In this document: piece by piece, positions 36,211 through 45,143 of the stretch
Position numbering within the stretch: the stretch's first letter is position 1
How the letters are laid out: each line of letters starts with the position of its first letter
NCBI GenBank assembly: GCA_963783145.1
Contig: CAWAMM010000007.1
Location: 558,001 to 622,000 of the forward strand
Direction of reading: 5' to 3'
Origin: DATGKG01 sp963783145
GTDB taxonomy: Bacteria > Desulfobacterota > Binatia > Binatales > Binataceae
DNA length: 64,000 bases
The notes under the pieces: generated by a model
The model's input: the letters and a program-made list of their open reading frames with translations, nothing else
What the model was told of the DNA's origin: nothing
Database searches by the model: none
Translations under genes and position numbers: made by a program

Positions 36211-39200
36211 ATGTCCAGGTTTTTCATTGAACGACCCGTTCTCGCAAATGTAATAGCTATTATAACGATCCTTCTCGGAGCCGTCTGCCTCTACGAACTG
36301 CCGGTTGCGCAGTATCCTCAAATCGTACCACCCACCATCCAGGTGAGCGCGAATTACGCGGGCGCCAGCGCCGACACATTGGCGAGCAGCGTGGCTATAC
36401 CTATCGAGCAGGCGGTCAACGGAGTTGAAGGGTCGATTTACATGCAATCGACCAGCGGGAGCGACGGGAGCTATACGCTCACCATCACATTTTCCATCGG
36501 TAGCGATCTGAATACGTCACTGGCGTTGGTGCAAAACGCCGTGAACAGTGCTTTGCCCCAATTGCCGCAACAGGTCAGAGCTCAGGGAGTCAGCGTTAAG
36601 AAAGTCAGCACCAACATACTCCTGATCGAGAGCGTCTACTCTGACGACGATCGGTTTGACGAGACCTTTCTCAGCAACTATGCCCTTATCAATTTACAGA
36701 ATCCTATCGCACGACTGCCGGGCGTGGGACAGGTCAAGATCTTCGGCGCCGGGCCGTATAGCATGCGCGTATGGCTCGATCCCCAAAAACTTCAATCATA
36801 CGGGCTTACTGTGGTCGATGTTGAGAATGCCATTCAGAATCAGAACATTCAGGTAGCTTCGGGGCAGATGGGAGGTGCTCCTGCAACGCCCGATCAAGTG
36901 TTCCAGTTTACGGTCAACATCTTGGGCCGCCTGTCCACTCCCAGCCAATTCGGGGAAATCATCGTAAAAAGCAGACCGACATCGAGCTCGTCTGTAACAA
37001 AGTCGGGCAACTACCCGGCTCAGGTGGCTCCCGCGGTTGTGCGTCTAGCGGATGTCGGCAGGGTGGAGCTAAGCCAGCAACAATATTCGGTCTTTTCAGG
37101 TCTAAGCGGGAGGAAGACTGCTCATCTGGCAGTCTTCGCGCTGCCCGATGCGAACGCTCTGGCAGTCGCGGTAGAAGCGCGGAATCTTATGGCCGAGATG
37201 AGCAAAACATTTCCGGCCGGCCTCAAGTATACCTGCCTCTACGACACGACGGAGTTCATCCACGATTCGATCCATGGCGTATACCTGGCGCTGATCGAAG
37301 CGGGAATTCTGGTGCTGCTGGTGATCATGGTGTTTCTGCAGAACTTCCGCGCGATGCTGGTGCCGGCGACCACAGTACCGGTGACCATCATCGGAGCCTT
37401 CGCGGCCATGGCGCTGCTGGGCTTCACGGTCAACCTGATGACGCTGTTCGCGCTGATCCTCGCAATCGGGATCGTGGTCGACGATGCGATCGTGATAGTA
37501 GAAAACGCCTCGCACTACATCGAGCAGGGGCAGACGCCGAAAGAGGCGGCGATCAAGGCGATGGAGGAGCTGACCGGACCGGTGCTGGGCATCACCCTGG
37601 TACTGACCGCGGTATTTCTGCCGGCCTCATTTCTGCCCGGGATCACGGGGCAGATGTTTCGGCAGTTTGCGCTCGTGATAGCGGCGACGGCGATTATCAG
37701 TGCGATCAACGCGCTGACGCTGAAGCCGACCCAATGTGCGCTGTATCTGAGACCAGTGGCCAAGGATCGGGGGGTGAACTGGTTCTATCGAGGCTTCAAC
37801 CGTGGCTATGCGGCGCTGGAAGGCGGGTATGTCGCGATCGTAGCGTGGATGGCTCATCGGCCGATCACCATGGCGATCGGCTTCTTTGTCATTGTAGGTA
37901 TCGCGATGGTCGGATTTGCCATTTATCCGAGCACACTGATGCCGCTGGAGGATCAGGGTTATTGTATCGTAATGGCGCAGCTTCCTGCCGGCGCATCACA
38001 GCCACGTGTGCGCGGAGTTGCGAACGAGATCGATGGATTGCTCAAAAACCAGCCGGGAGTTAAAGGCTGGGTTACTATCGGAGGTTACTCGGCGCTTGAC
38101 ACTGCCAAACTCTCCAACGTTGTGACTGAGTTCGTGGTCTTTGATGAATGGAGCAAGCGCCCCGCGGGATTCACCCAGGCAAAGATAATCAGTCAGCTGC
38201 AACGGCGCTTATCACTTCAAAGCGCTCGGGTCGGAGTATTGCCACCCTCGCCTATTCCGGGACTAGGAAATGCGTTCGGTTTTCAGATGATCGTCGAGGA
38301 CCGAGCCGGTGCCGGCTTGGGACCGCTCCAGAAGACCGTTCAGGACATTCTACGGGCCGCTCACGGTCGAACTGGATTTCTACGCATCGGCTTCACCACC
38401 TTTAGTGCCGAAAGTCCGCAGCTCTATGTCGACATAAATCAAACCATGGCGCGATCACTAGGAGTCGAAATCAATGACGTTTCAAAGACCCTCCAAACCG
38501 AGTTGGGATCGACCTATGTGAACCTCTTTAACGAATTCAATCAGAGCTTTCAGGTTCGCGCGCAGGCCGGCGCCGATTATCGCAGTCAGCTCGACGACAT
38601 TTCGAACCTATATGTGAAAAATGTCGACGCTCAGATGGTGCCATTGGGTTCAATGCTGGATATCCGGCGCGTCCTCGGATCCGAGTTGATTACGCGCTAC
38701 AATCTCTATCCCGCCGCGCCCATTACCGGTATCGCGATGCCCAGGTTCAGCTCCGGCGAGGCGATGCAGGTGATGGGGAACCTCGCCTTGCAGCGGCTAC
38801 CTCAAGGCATGGACTACGAGTGGAGCGGGCTCTCCTATCAGGAGACTCTGGTCGGGAACCAGGCCTATTTCCTCTTCGTATTGTCGATGTCGCTGGTGTT
38901 TCTGATCCTGGCCGCTCAGTATGAAAGCTGGTCGGATCCTATCGCAATCATTTTGACCGTACCGATGGCGCTGGTTGGGATCGTGATCGCATTGTTAGTG
39001 AGGCGATTCCCGGATGATCTCTATACTCAAATCGGTTTGATTCTAATGATCGCACTCGCTGCTAAGAACGCGATTTTGATAGTCGAGTTTGCTCGCGAAC
39101 TTAGCGCCGGAGGGATGGCGCCGGAGGATGCGGTCATCGAAGCCACCCGTCGGCGCTTCCGGCCGATCCTGATGACTTCGATTGCTTTCATTTTGGGGGT

Positions 39201-39372
39201 GGTGCCTCTCATGACGGCCACCGGCGCCGGCGCGGCCAGTCAGCAATCGTTGGGCACGGTGGTTTTTGGAGGGATGGTTGCCTCGACGCTCCTCGCGATT
39301 CCGTTTGTTCCGATTTTCTACATACTGGTGCAGCGCATCAAGCGGACCCCACAGACTACATCGGACCGCTGA
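36211..39372 (+). CDS. RND (HAE1 family) multidrug efflux pump, second copy
   Basis: 1053 residues with an ATG start. It is a tandem paralogue of the preceding pump and keeps all functional positions: IGIVVDDAIVIVENASH, AAKNAILIVEFAREL, and LMPLEDQGYCIVMAQLPAGASQ. The periplasmic porter loops differ most, so the two pumps may form a heteromultimer (as MdtBC does) or have different substrates while sharing the adaptor and channel. The gap between the pump genes is 68 bp. No regulator is encoded next to the operon in the window. Confidence 0.95.
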   Translation: MSRFFIERPVLANVIAIITILLGAVCLYELPVAQYPQIVPPTIQVSANYAGASADTLASSVAIPIEQAVNGVEGSIYMQSTSGSDGSYTLTITFSIGSDLNTSLALVQNAVNSALPQLPQQVRAQGVSVKKVSTNILLIESVYSDDDRFDETFLSNYALINLQNPIARLPGVGQVKIFGAGPYSMRVWLDPQKLQSYGLTVVDVENAIQNQNIQVASGQMGGAPATPDQVFQFTVNILGRLSTPSQFGEIIVKSRPTSSSSVTKSGNYPAQVAPAVVRLADVGRVELSQQQYSVFSGLSGRKTAHLAVFALPDANALAVAVEARNLMAEMSKTFPAGLKYTCLYDTTEFIHDSIHGVYLALIEAGILVLLVIMVFLQNFRAMLVPATTVPVTIIGAFAAMALLGFTVNLMTLFALILAIGIVVDDAIVIVENASHYIEQGQTPKEAAIKAMEELTGPVLGITLVLTAVFLPASFLPGITGQMFRQFALVIAATAIISAINALTLKPTQCALYLRPVAKDRGVNWFYRGFNRGYAALEGGYVAIVAWMAHRPITMAIGFFVIVGIAMVGFAIYPSTLMPLEDQGYCIVMAQLPAGASQPRVRGVANEIDGLLKNQPGVKGWVTIGGYSALDTAKLSNVVTEFVVFDEWSKRPAGFTQAKIISQLQRRLSLQSARVGVLPPSPIPGLGNAFGFQMIVEDRAGAGLGPLQKTVQDILRAAHGRTGFLRIGFTTFSAESPQLYVDINQTMARSLGVEINDVSKTLQTELGSTYVNLFNEFNQSFQVRAQAGADYRSQLDDISNLYVKNVDAQMVPLGSMLDIRRVLGSELITRYNLYPAAPITGIAMPRFSSGEAMQVMGNLALQRLPQGMDYEWSGLSYQETLVGNQAYFLFVLSMSLVFLILAAQYESWSDPIAIILTVPMALVGIVIALLVRRFPDDLYTQIGLILMIALAAKNAILIVEFARELSAGGMAPEDAVIEATRRRFRPILMTSIAFILGVVPLMTATGAGAASQQSLGTVVFGGMVASTLLAIPFVPIFYILVQRIKRTPQTTSDR
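37254..37889 (+). repeat. Near-identical tract shared by the two RND genes (copy 2)
   Basis: Partner of 33985-34620. Only scattered substitutions (for example CTGACG versus CAGACG near the AAGCGGCGG/AAGAGGCGG position) separate the two copies. Confidence 0.85.
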
Positions 39373-39490
39373 TCGGCGCGCCTCGAACAAGCGCGCCATG
39401 CTGTCGGGTAGCTTGCGCGAAGAAAATTCGGACCCAAACCGGGCCAATCAAGGCAGCCCGGTAAACGTCCGATTCCTTATGAGAGGAATT

Positions 39491-39514
39491 TGGTGGAGGC
39501 GGGGGGAATTGAAC
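39491..39514 (-). other. tRNA/tmRNA-type 3' end fragment (possible att site)
   Basis: On the minus strand this reads GTTCAATTCCCCCCGCCTCCACCA in total (24 nt). It is a T-loop plus 3' acceptor strand ending in CCA, as found at the end of tmRNA or tRNA-Ser genes. The rest of the RNA is absent, so it looks like the duplicated 3' end left by an element that integrates into such a gene. It marks the change from the efflux operon to the accessory region. Confidence 0.5.
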
Positions 39515-40027
39515 AGAAGGCATTATTGCCTGTTCTGTCTAGTATTTTTGAGATGGTGCCGAATCCTTACCCCCAAAGTTACCCCAACTACAATAAGCCT
39601 GCGCGAGTCGGTTGAGTGCAATTTGGCGGTTATAGAATTGGCCTATCCACGTGGGCGCGTCGAGAATTTCCGCCAAACCATTGTTGATAAGAATTGGGGA
39701 AAGCGGCTGCTACAGGGACCTCCCTCGGACTCATGCAGCATCCAGCGAACGGTCCCCCTTTCCGAGCGGCTTGCCAGTGAGACGATTTGAGATGATCGCG
39801 CATGGGCGTCGTGCTACGCGGCTACGACGAGTCGAGGAGAGATCAACGTGAAGGAGATCATCTACGCCATGCCGATCGGTGGTCGAGGAACGCTGGGTTT
39901 CGAGTCCGAGGCCGGACTTGCGCTGCCCGTCGGTTGAAACGCGGTAGTAGGCAACGAAATCCGCAGAATTCTGCCCGTCGCTCTCGGCGAAGGGTTAGCC
40001 GGTCTTTCGGTCGAAGAGGGATCCGTA
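39515..40027. other. Gene-poor stretch downstream of ardC
   Basis: About 500 bp between the att-like fragment and the end of ardC. I see no gene with a convincing start, length and composition. A 30-codon frame at 39848-39937 with a GAGGAG ribosome site exists but matches nothing I know. Low-complexity and repeat structure are not obvious. Confidence 0.5.
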
Positions 40028-40933
40028 TCAGGCCGCTTCTTGCTCGCTTTGAGCAGACTCCAGACCCGGTTTTCCCCCCATGATGTAGTCGGCCGCGCGC
40101 TGCGCCTGCGCTGCCGCAAGCACCACCAGCCGACGATCGTCGCGCAGCTTCCGTAACCAGCCCGAAACGTAGGCGGCGCTGTTGTCGATCGTTCGATTCT
40201 CGATGCCGCAGACTCCGCAAAGGAAGGCCGCCGTCATTTCGGCGATCAATTCCTCTTTGCTGTAGTTGGTCGATCCGAACGGACAAACGTCCGTGATGGT
40301 TTCGCGGTCCAGTCGGCTCTTGTGTCCGGTGGAATGCGCCAACTCGTGGAATTGCGTCGAGTAATATTCTTCGGCGCCGTCGAACAGGCTGCGGGATGGC
40401 ATGTTCACGCGGTCGATTCCCGGTGAGTAGTAAGCGCGCGGCTCGCGGTGCTCGATCACGGGCGGGTTGGGCATCGTCGCTACGATCTGGTCGCACACCT
40501 CGATCGGGTCGATTTCCTTGGGTTCGGGAAGCGCAAGCTTCGCTGTCACGCTTTCCGGCAGATCGCACTGCTCGCTGTTGAAAACGTTGTAGTAGCGCAG
40601 GATGAAGCGTTTCCGCGTGGCGTCGAGATTTTCCGCGTCCGGCGTTTCGCTTACTTTCCAAAACACCACAGGCAAGCTCTTTTCACCTTTCCGCACGCAC
40701 CCGCCGAGTTGCTGGGCCTGCTTGAAGCTCATCCAGTACGGAGAGACGTAACCCGCCGAGGCGAGCAGCCAGACGTTGATTCCGCGATAGACTTTCTTGC
40801 TGACGGCGTTGAGCGGCAGTCCACCACCTTGCCATGGGCGGTGCCAAGGCACTGTTCCACGCTCAAGGCGTTCAACGATCCGTTCCGTGATGATGCGGTA
40901 GACATCTTTGCGATCGATGGATACGGTTTCCAT
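40028..40933 (-). CDS. ardC: ArdC-type antirestriction/ssDNA-binding protein with zincin-like domain
   Basis: 301 residues. The N-terminal domain (about 8-130) has the ArdC pattern: RIVERLERGTVPWHRPW, NAVSKKVYRGINVWLL, YWMSFKQAQQLGGCVRKGEKSLPVVFW, and RYYNVFNSEQC. The C-terminal domain has the zinc-metallopeptidase motif HELAH in TQFHELAHSTGHKSRLDRE, followed by YSKEELIAEMTAAFLCGVCGI. ArdC proteins protect incoming single-stranded conjugative DNA and inhibit restriction. It has a strong ribosome site (AAGGAGG) and a well-formed promoter at 41008-41036 with operator-like palindromes. It indicates past plasmid or ICE DNA here, and no conjugation genes remain. Confidence 0.92.
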   Translation of the reverse strand: METVSIDRKDVYRIITERIVERLERGTVPWHRPWQGGGLPLNAVSKKVYRGINVWLLASAGYVSPYWMSFKQAQQLGGCVRKGEKSLPVVFWKVSETPDAENLDATRKRFILRYYNVFNSEQCDLPESVTAKLALPEPKEIDPIEVCDQIVATMPNPPVIEHREPRAYYSPGIDRVNMPSRSLFDGAEEYYSTQFHELAHSTGHKSRLDRETITDVCPFGSTNYSKEELIAEMTAAFLCGVCGIENRTIDNSAAYVSGWLRKLRDDRRLVVLAAAQAQRAADYIMGGKPGLESAQSEQEAA

Positions 40934-41007
40934 TCGAGTCTCCTCCTTGGGGGCTTGGGGCGCGTCTTCCTTTGCCGAGGGGCGCGCCCTTTCTTTTTGT
41001 CAGCATC

Positions 41008-41036
41008 ATTATAAGACTAACGGTTAGTACAGTCAA
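41008..41036 (-). promoter_or_regulatory. Sigma70-type promoter of ardC
   Basis: On the minus strand: -35 box TTGACT (41031-41036), exactly 17 nt spacer, -10 box TATAAT (41008-41013). The transcript would start near 41000, leaving a leader of about 65 nt before the ardC ATG. The spacer contains the palindrome CTAACCGTTAG. Confidence 0.85.
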
Positions 41037-41056
41037 TAGAAGACTTGCCGTTAGTC
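41015..41056. promoter_or_regulatory. Paired operator-like inverted repeats between ardC and the divergent small gene
   Basis: GACTAACGG (41015-41023) and its exact inverse CCGTTAGTC (41048-41056) lie 33 bp apart start to start, about three helix turns. The first overlaps the perfect palindrome CTAACGGTTAG (41017-41027) inside the ardC promoter spacer. A repressor bound here would block RNA polymerase. Confidence 0.6.
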
Positions 41057-41081
41057 CTTCGTATCGCGTATGCTGTGCAGC

Positions 41082-41354
41082 ATGCCGGATGCGACGGACT
41101 CTCTAATAAGCCGGGCGATGAGCGTGATCGCGAAGCGCCGAATGGAAACAATGAGCCCGGAGAAACGCCAGCAAATCGCCGGTAAGGGCGGGAAAGCTTG
41201 GTGGGGCAGTCTGACGGAAGAGGAGCGGCGCAAAGCGATCGACCGAATTCAGAAGGCGCGCAGAAAGACGCGAACACAGAAAACCAAGGCGAACGAATCA
41301 AAGACTGCGCCTAAGCCGCGAAAGAAATCTCGAAAGCCGACTCGAACCGGGTAG
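41082..41354 (+). CDS. Small, very basic protein of unknown function
   Basis: 90 residues from the ATG at 41082 (MPDATDSLISRAMSVIAKRR); an in-frame ATG at 41070 is an alternative. The centre carries MSPEKRQQIAGKGGKAWWGSLTEEER, a pattern seen in small plasmid/ICE-associated proteins. The C-terminal 35 residues are almost all Lys/Arg/Thr/Ser/Pro, like a nucleic-acid-binding tail. It is divergent from ardC across the operator region. A possible promoter (TTGCCG, 18 nt, TATGCT) would place the start site almost at the ATG, so the message may be leaderless. No family assignment is made. Confidence 0.55.
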   Translation: MPDATDSLISRAMSVIAKRRMETMSPEKRQQIAGKGGKAWWGSLTEEERRKAIDRIQKARRKTRTQKTKANESKTAPKPRKKSRKPTRTG

Positions 41355-41484
41355 GCTTCGCGCACCCAGCCCGTCATATCTGATCGCAGTTCCAGCTCGA
41401 ACTCGCTGCGCCAGCACGCCCGCGAAATGGCGTGGGACTCCGGGGTGGAGTCCCTCCAGCCGCAAAGTAAATCTGGGACTCCGC

Positions 41485-41631
41485 GCGAGGGCCAGCCCGT
41501 GAGGGTAGCCGGATGGCGGAACATCAAGAGTCGCCTCACCGAACTCTCTTCAACAGCTCAGAGTGAAGAGAACTACCGGGCCGCGCCGGAAATTTTTTTC
41601 TTTGGCAGCAAAATGATACGAAGAGATCATC
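41485..41631 (+). repeat. Dispersed repeat core plus about 130 bp duplicated segment, copy 1
   Basis: Begins with a GCGAGGGCCAGCCCGTGAGG version of the dispersed repeat. It continues through GGATGGCGGAACATC, AACTCTCTT, ACAGCTCAGAGTGA (forming a CTCTTCA/TGAAGAG hairpin), ACCGGGCCG, a T-run and ATGATACGAAGAGATCAT. The same order of blocks recurs at 45286-45432 on the other side of the IS21 element. Confidence 0.7.
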
Positions 41632-41906
41632 AGCAGGCCGTTCGGGATTCCTCCGAGGCGCACAGCATCGCTAAGGAAGCTCGACGGACGCGCAACCTCT
41701 CGGTCGCGATGAGCGGCATTGATAGGCAAACACGCGTGTTGGAATTGATCGCCCGCCTGACGGGAAAATTGGACGAATCGACACGCTTGAACGTCATCGT
41801 AGCGCAGAGGCAAGCCGCCGAGGCTGCGCAGGCAACGGACCTCGCGCGCCTCAGCGTCGAGGAAAGGGTCACCCTTGAGTCACTGCTCGCAAAGGCGCGG
41901 AACTGA
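41613..41906 (+). CDS. Small hypothetical protein
   Basis: 97 residues from the ATG at 41613 (MIRRDHQQAVRDSS), helical and charged. Its middle (GIDRQTRVLELIARLTGKLDESTRLNVIVAQ) resembles a motif found in small phage- or terminase-associated proteins, but I cannot name a family. The longer frame from 41427 would run through the repeat at 41485-41605 and is unlikely to be translated from there. The start lies inside the duplicated segment shared with 45286-45432, where no comparable frame continues, so this copy may be the only functional one. Confidence 0.45.
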   Translation: MIRRDHQQAVRDSSEAHSIAKEARRTRNLSVAMSGIDRQTRVLELIARLTGKLDESTRLNVIVAQRQAAEAAQATDLARLSVEERVTLESLLAKARN

Positions 41907-42043
41907 TGATGTGGTCGAAGTCGAAATGATCGAAAACCGCGTTAGCACGGCCTGCTCTCGTGGTCGGTAGCAGCTTTCAGGCAGTTACGTTGGGGGACCG
42001 CAAGCATGTGACGTAAATCACTCCCAGAGAATCGGTCCCGCAA

Positions 42044-42089
42044 TCTCTTGATCAGCGGGTCCCCAGTTCGAGTCTGGGACGGTGCACCA
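42044..42089 (+). tRNA. Partial tRNA-Lys-like 3' half (integration scar)
   Basis: From the anticodon loop onward: CTCTTGA (anticodon CTT), then a variable region GGGTC, T arm CCCAG-TTCGAGT-CTGGG (perfect 5 bp stem, 7-nt loop), acceptor strand ACGGTGC, A and CCA. The D arm, the 5' acceptor strand and the matching anticodon-stem 5' strand are absent. It is therefore not a functional tRNA but the 3' fragment typical of an att site of an island that integrates in a tRNA gene. Confidence 0.8.
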
Positions 42090-42299
42090 AAAAGCCCTTT
42101 ATATTCAAGATGTTTTTGGCCCATTACCTGAAGCCTGAGCGCGGCCCCGCATTTGTGGGTGGCCTTGGGGTAACCGCTTCTTCGTTGATTTTCAAAAAAT
42201 AGGCGTGCCGGGTCTCGGATTGTGCTGCTTTCGCCATTGGCTCGAATCCCGCGGGGGACGTACACTCGGGCGAAAGCCGATGTGGAGAAAAAATCACTT

Positions 42300-42716
42300 A
42301 TGAGCTGGTGCGACAGGTTGGCATCGACTCCGAGCGTGGGTTTGAGATTCGATCATCATTTTTCCCCTAGTTCAGAAATGCTGGACGTTCTCGCGCCAGT
42401 TCTTGACAAATTGATCGAAGGCGACAAACCGAAATTCAACATAACAAAGATCGATCCTCTCTCGGTCGAATTCGGAACTGAAGATGGCTTTCTGTACGGA
42501 TTCGATTCGTCGAGAGCTTTCGTCGAATTTCAACATCGCTTCAAGTTTCGGTCGGTCAGCGGAGGACCCCCAGTCGCAGAGCTGCTCTCGCGGCCCGCGC
42601 CCTTCACAGAACTTCTTCCCGAGGTCGCGCGGCGACTGCTCTTCGCCAGCGAGTGTCTTTTGGAAATTCGCCCAAGGAAAGTGACGCGCGTCGGGGTCGT
42701 GTCAACACCGGAGTGA
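42300..42716 (+). CDS. Hypothetical protein, 3' end replaced at the IS21 boundary
   Basis: About 138 residues from the ATG at 42300 (MSWCDRLASTPSVGLRF). It has mixed alpha/beta composition and contains FNITKIDPLSVEFGTEDGFLYGFDS and PFTELLPEVARRLLFASECLLEI. I do not recognise it. The last residues (VVSTPE) are encoded by the IS21 terminal inverted repeat that starts near 42700, so the true C-terminus has been cut off by the insertion or the gene simply ends there by chance. A start at 42222 is possible but lies in less protein-like sequence. Confidence 0.45.
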   Translation: MSWCDRLASTPSVGLRFDHHFSPSSEMLDVLAPVLDKLIEGDKPKFNITKIDPLSVEFGTEDGFLYGFDSSRAFVEFQHRFKFRSVSGGPPVAELLSRPAPFTELLPEVARRLLFASECLLEIRPRKVTRVGVVSTPE

Positions 42717-42858
42717 AAGTACATCAACACACCGGAGTAAAAATGCATCAGTGGAAGGTGCGATGGTGTGGGCGTCTGGCTTTCTGACAAGGGGGTGCGC
42801 GAGGGGGAATCGCCCCCTCGCAGCTGCGAAGAACCTAACTTCGTGAAAGACTGGAATC

Positions 42859-43635
42859 TTAGCTGGATTCTCCCGACTGATCGTCACTGATGCGACGCTT
42901 GCTGTGTTTGAGTCGGAAGCTGTCGCCGTTCATCTCGAGGATGTGAACATGATGGGTGAGACGATCTAGCAGCGCGCCGGTTAAGCGCTCGGATGCGAAC
43001 ACGCTGGTCCACTCGTCGAAGGGCAGATTGCTGGTGACAATGATGGAGCCCCGTTCGTAGCGCTGACTGAAGATCTCGAACAGCAACTCGGCCCCAGTCG
43101 GCGAGAGCGGGACGAATCCGAGTTCATCGACGATAAGAAGCTTATAGCCGGCGAGCTGTCGTTGCAGGCGCAGCAGACGCTTTTCATCGTGCGCTTCGTG
43201 TAACTCATTGACTAGCGCCGCGGCAGTGGTGAAGCCGACGGAGAGACCTTTCTGACAGGCGGCCAGACCTAGCCCAAGCGCCACGTGAGTCTTGCCGGTG
43301 CCACTGTTGCCAACCGCGATGATGTTCTCGCGGCGGCCGACGTACTCCGAGCGTGCCAGCTCCAGCACCAGCGACTTATTGAGCGAGGGGATCGCGGCGA
43401 ACTCAAAGCTGTCGAGGCTTTTGACCGCCGGGAAGCTGGCTTCCTTGATCCGCCGTTCGACGGTGCGGCGTTCCCGTTCGATCATCTCCAGCTCGGCCAG
43501 GCGCAGAAGGTAGCGAGGATAGTCGACCTCTTCGCCCGCGCACTGGCGCGCCAGCTTGTCGTACTCGCGCAGGAAGGTCGGCAAGCGGAGGGTTTTCAAG
43601 TAGTGGGTGAGCAGAACCTGGGGTGTCTCGCTCAT
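42859..43635 (-). CDS. istB: IS21 helper ATPase IstB
   Basis: 258 residues from the ATG at 43635, the usual IstB length. AAA+ features: Walker A GNSGTGKTH after a YVGRRENIIAV strand, Walker B LLIVDELGFVP, and GSIIVTSNLPFDEWTSVF (sensor 1). The N-terminal part (LKTLRLPTFLREYDKLARQ) is typical of IstB/DnaC-like proteins. It loads IstA onto target DNA. The start overlaps the end of istA by 4 bp, as in most IS21 elements. An upstream start at 43755 would lie within istA. Confidence 0.95.
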   Translation of the reverse strand: MSETPQVLLTHYLKTLRLPTFLREYDKLARQCAGEEVDYPRYLLRLAELEMIERERRTVERRIKEASFPAVKSLDSFEFAAIPSLNKSLVLELARSEYVGRRENIIAVGNSGTGKTHVALGLGLAACQKGLSVGFTTAAALVNELHEAHDEKRLLRLQRQLAGYKLLIVDELGFVPLSPTGAELLFEIFSQRYERGSIIVTSNLPFDEWTSVFASERLTGALLDRLTHHVHILEMNGDSFRLKHSKRRISDDQSGESS

Positions 43636-45143
43636 GAGCCTGCTCCCGCCATCAGGCTCAAGTAACTCTTGGCGAGGGTAGTCGCGACCATCGCCTGCGG
43701 CAGGTATGGGTAAACTTGAAGGTTCAGCCGCGGCGGTCGCCGTTCGATGCGGCACAGCACCAGGTGCTTGACCGCATCGAAGCTAATCACTCCGCGCGCG
43801 ATCGCTTCTCGAACTCCGGCCAGCACATCTTCGAGATCAAACACCTCCAATAAGCGCAGGACCTGGACGAACTCGCGCTTGCCGGGCTTGCTCAGGCGCG
43901 CTTCAAGGAGCCGGCGTAAGATCGCGAACTCATCAGGTAGATCCCAGCCGACCAGCGGCGCGGCCTGATCCAGCGCGCCGATCTTCCGCTCCAGCAACGC
44001 CAGATAGTGCAAGGGGTTGAACACGAAGTCTTCGTGCTCGTAAGAACGAGTGTGCCGGGCGATCTCCTCCGCGCCACAGGCGATCACGACTTCGTGGACG
44101 TAACCCCGGACCAGCACCTCGCGGTGGCCGTAGGCGGTCGGCACCGAGTAGTCGTTGCCGCGATAACGCACCAGCGACAACGAGCTGACCCAGGCGGGCT
44201 TCTTTTCGCAGGCATCATAAGGAGCCGGCGGCAACGGCAGTAAGGCCTCACGGTCCCGCACCAGCCGCTCGCCAATGGTCTCATCATGACCGCGCAGCCG
44301 ATCATTCAGGCGCCGGCGGCAACACTCCAATAGCTGCGCATTGAGCTCAGCGAAGCTGACTGCGCGTGGCATCGGCACCATGAAGTTGCGCCGCGCGTAG
44401 CCGACCAACCCTTCGACCTTGCCTTTATCATTGCCCTTGCCCGGTCGCCCGAACCGATCGGCGAACAGATAGTGGGACTGCAGCTCACTGAAGACTCGGG
44501 TGCGCTTGCGTGTGCCATCCCCGAGGATGCGCGCTACCGCCAGCTTGGTGTTGTCGTAGAGGATCGACCGCGGTACTCCACCGAAGAACTCGAAGCTGAC
44601 ATTGTGACCCTCACAGAAGGCCTCGGTGCTCTCCGCCGGATAGGCCTGCACCAGACACGCATCGCTGTGCGGCAGATCCAGCGCGAAGAAGTGGAGCTTG
44701 CACTCCTGACCCGCGATCACCGCGTAAGCTTCACCGAAGTCAACTTGTGCGTGTCCGGGATCGTGGTGCAGCGGCACGAACATCTCGCGCAGTCGCTCGC
44801 GGTGCTCATGCACGTAGCCTCTTACGACTGTGATCCCGCCGTCATACCCGTGCTCATCGCGCAGCCGTTCGAAAATCCGCTTCGCGGTGTGGTTCTGCTT
44901 GGTCGGCTGTCCCTTATCCTCCTCCAGAATCCGGTCGATGATCCCGAGAAACGGATCCAGCTTAGGCCGCGCCGGCGGCCGGCTCCGCCGATATCCTGGC
45001 GGCACCGAGAACGACAGCATCTTTGCTACCGTGCGCGGGTCGATCCCAAAGCGCCGCGCCGCTTCCCGCTGACTGATCCCCTCCACATAAACTGCTCGTC
45101 GTACCTGTGCGTACAGTTCCACCCGCTTCATCCCTCCGCCCAC
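43632..45143 (-). CDS. istA: IS21 transposase IstA
   Basis: 503 residues. An N-terminal HTH (VYVEGISQREAARRFGIDPRTVAKML) is followed by the DDE RNase H-fold integrase core: HAQVDFGEAYAVI (first Asp), PRSILYDNTKLAV (second Asp) and KGKVEGLVGYARRNFMVP (Glu). The C-terminal Mu-type beta-barrel region ends the protein. The length and all catalytic positions are normal for IstA. It moves the element together with IstB. Confidence 0.95.
   Translation of the reverse strand: MGGGMKRVELYAQVRRAVYVEGISQREAARRFGIDPRTVAKMLSFSVPPGYRRSRPPARPKLDPFLGIIDRILEEDKGQPTKQNHTAKRIFERLRDEHGYDGGITVVRGYVHEHRERLREMFVPLHHDPGHAQVDFGEAYAVIAGQECKLHFFALDLPHSDACLVQAYPAESTEAFCEGHNVSFEFFGGVPRSILYDNTKLAVARILGDGTRKRTRVFSELQSHYLFADRFGRPGKGNDKGKVEGLVGYARRNFMVPMPRAVSFAELNAQLLECCRRRLNDRLRGHDETIGERLVRDREALLPLPPAPYDACEKKPAWVSSLSLVRYRGNDYSVPTAYGHREVLVRGYVHEVVIACGAEEIARHTRSYEHEDFVFNPLHYLALLERKIGALDQAAPLVGWDLPDEFAILRRLLEARLSKPGKREFVQVLRLLEVFDLEDVLAGVREAIARGVISFDAVKHLVLCRIERRPPRLNLQVYPYLPQAMVATTLAKSYLSLMAGAGS

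Noticed and set aside
39848..39937. 30-codon plus-strand frame with GAGGAG ribosome site downstream of ardC
   Set aside because: Short, matches nothing known, and lies in a stretch without other gene signals. Kept only as a note.
41942..42265. Minus-strand frame containing a SQTRTGDPLIK phrase
   Set aside because: This phrase is a known artefact of translating tRNA 3' sequence. It lies over the tRNA-Lys fragment and is not a gene.
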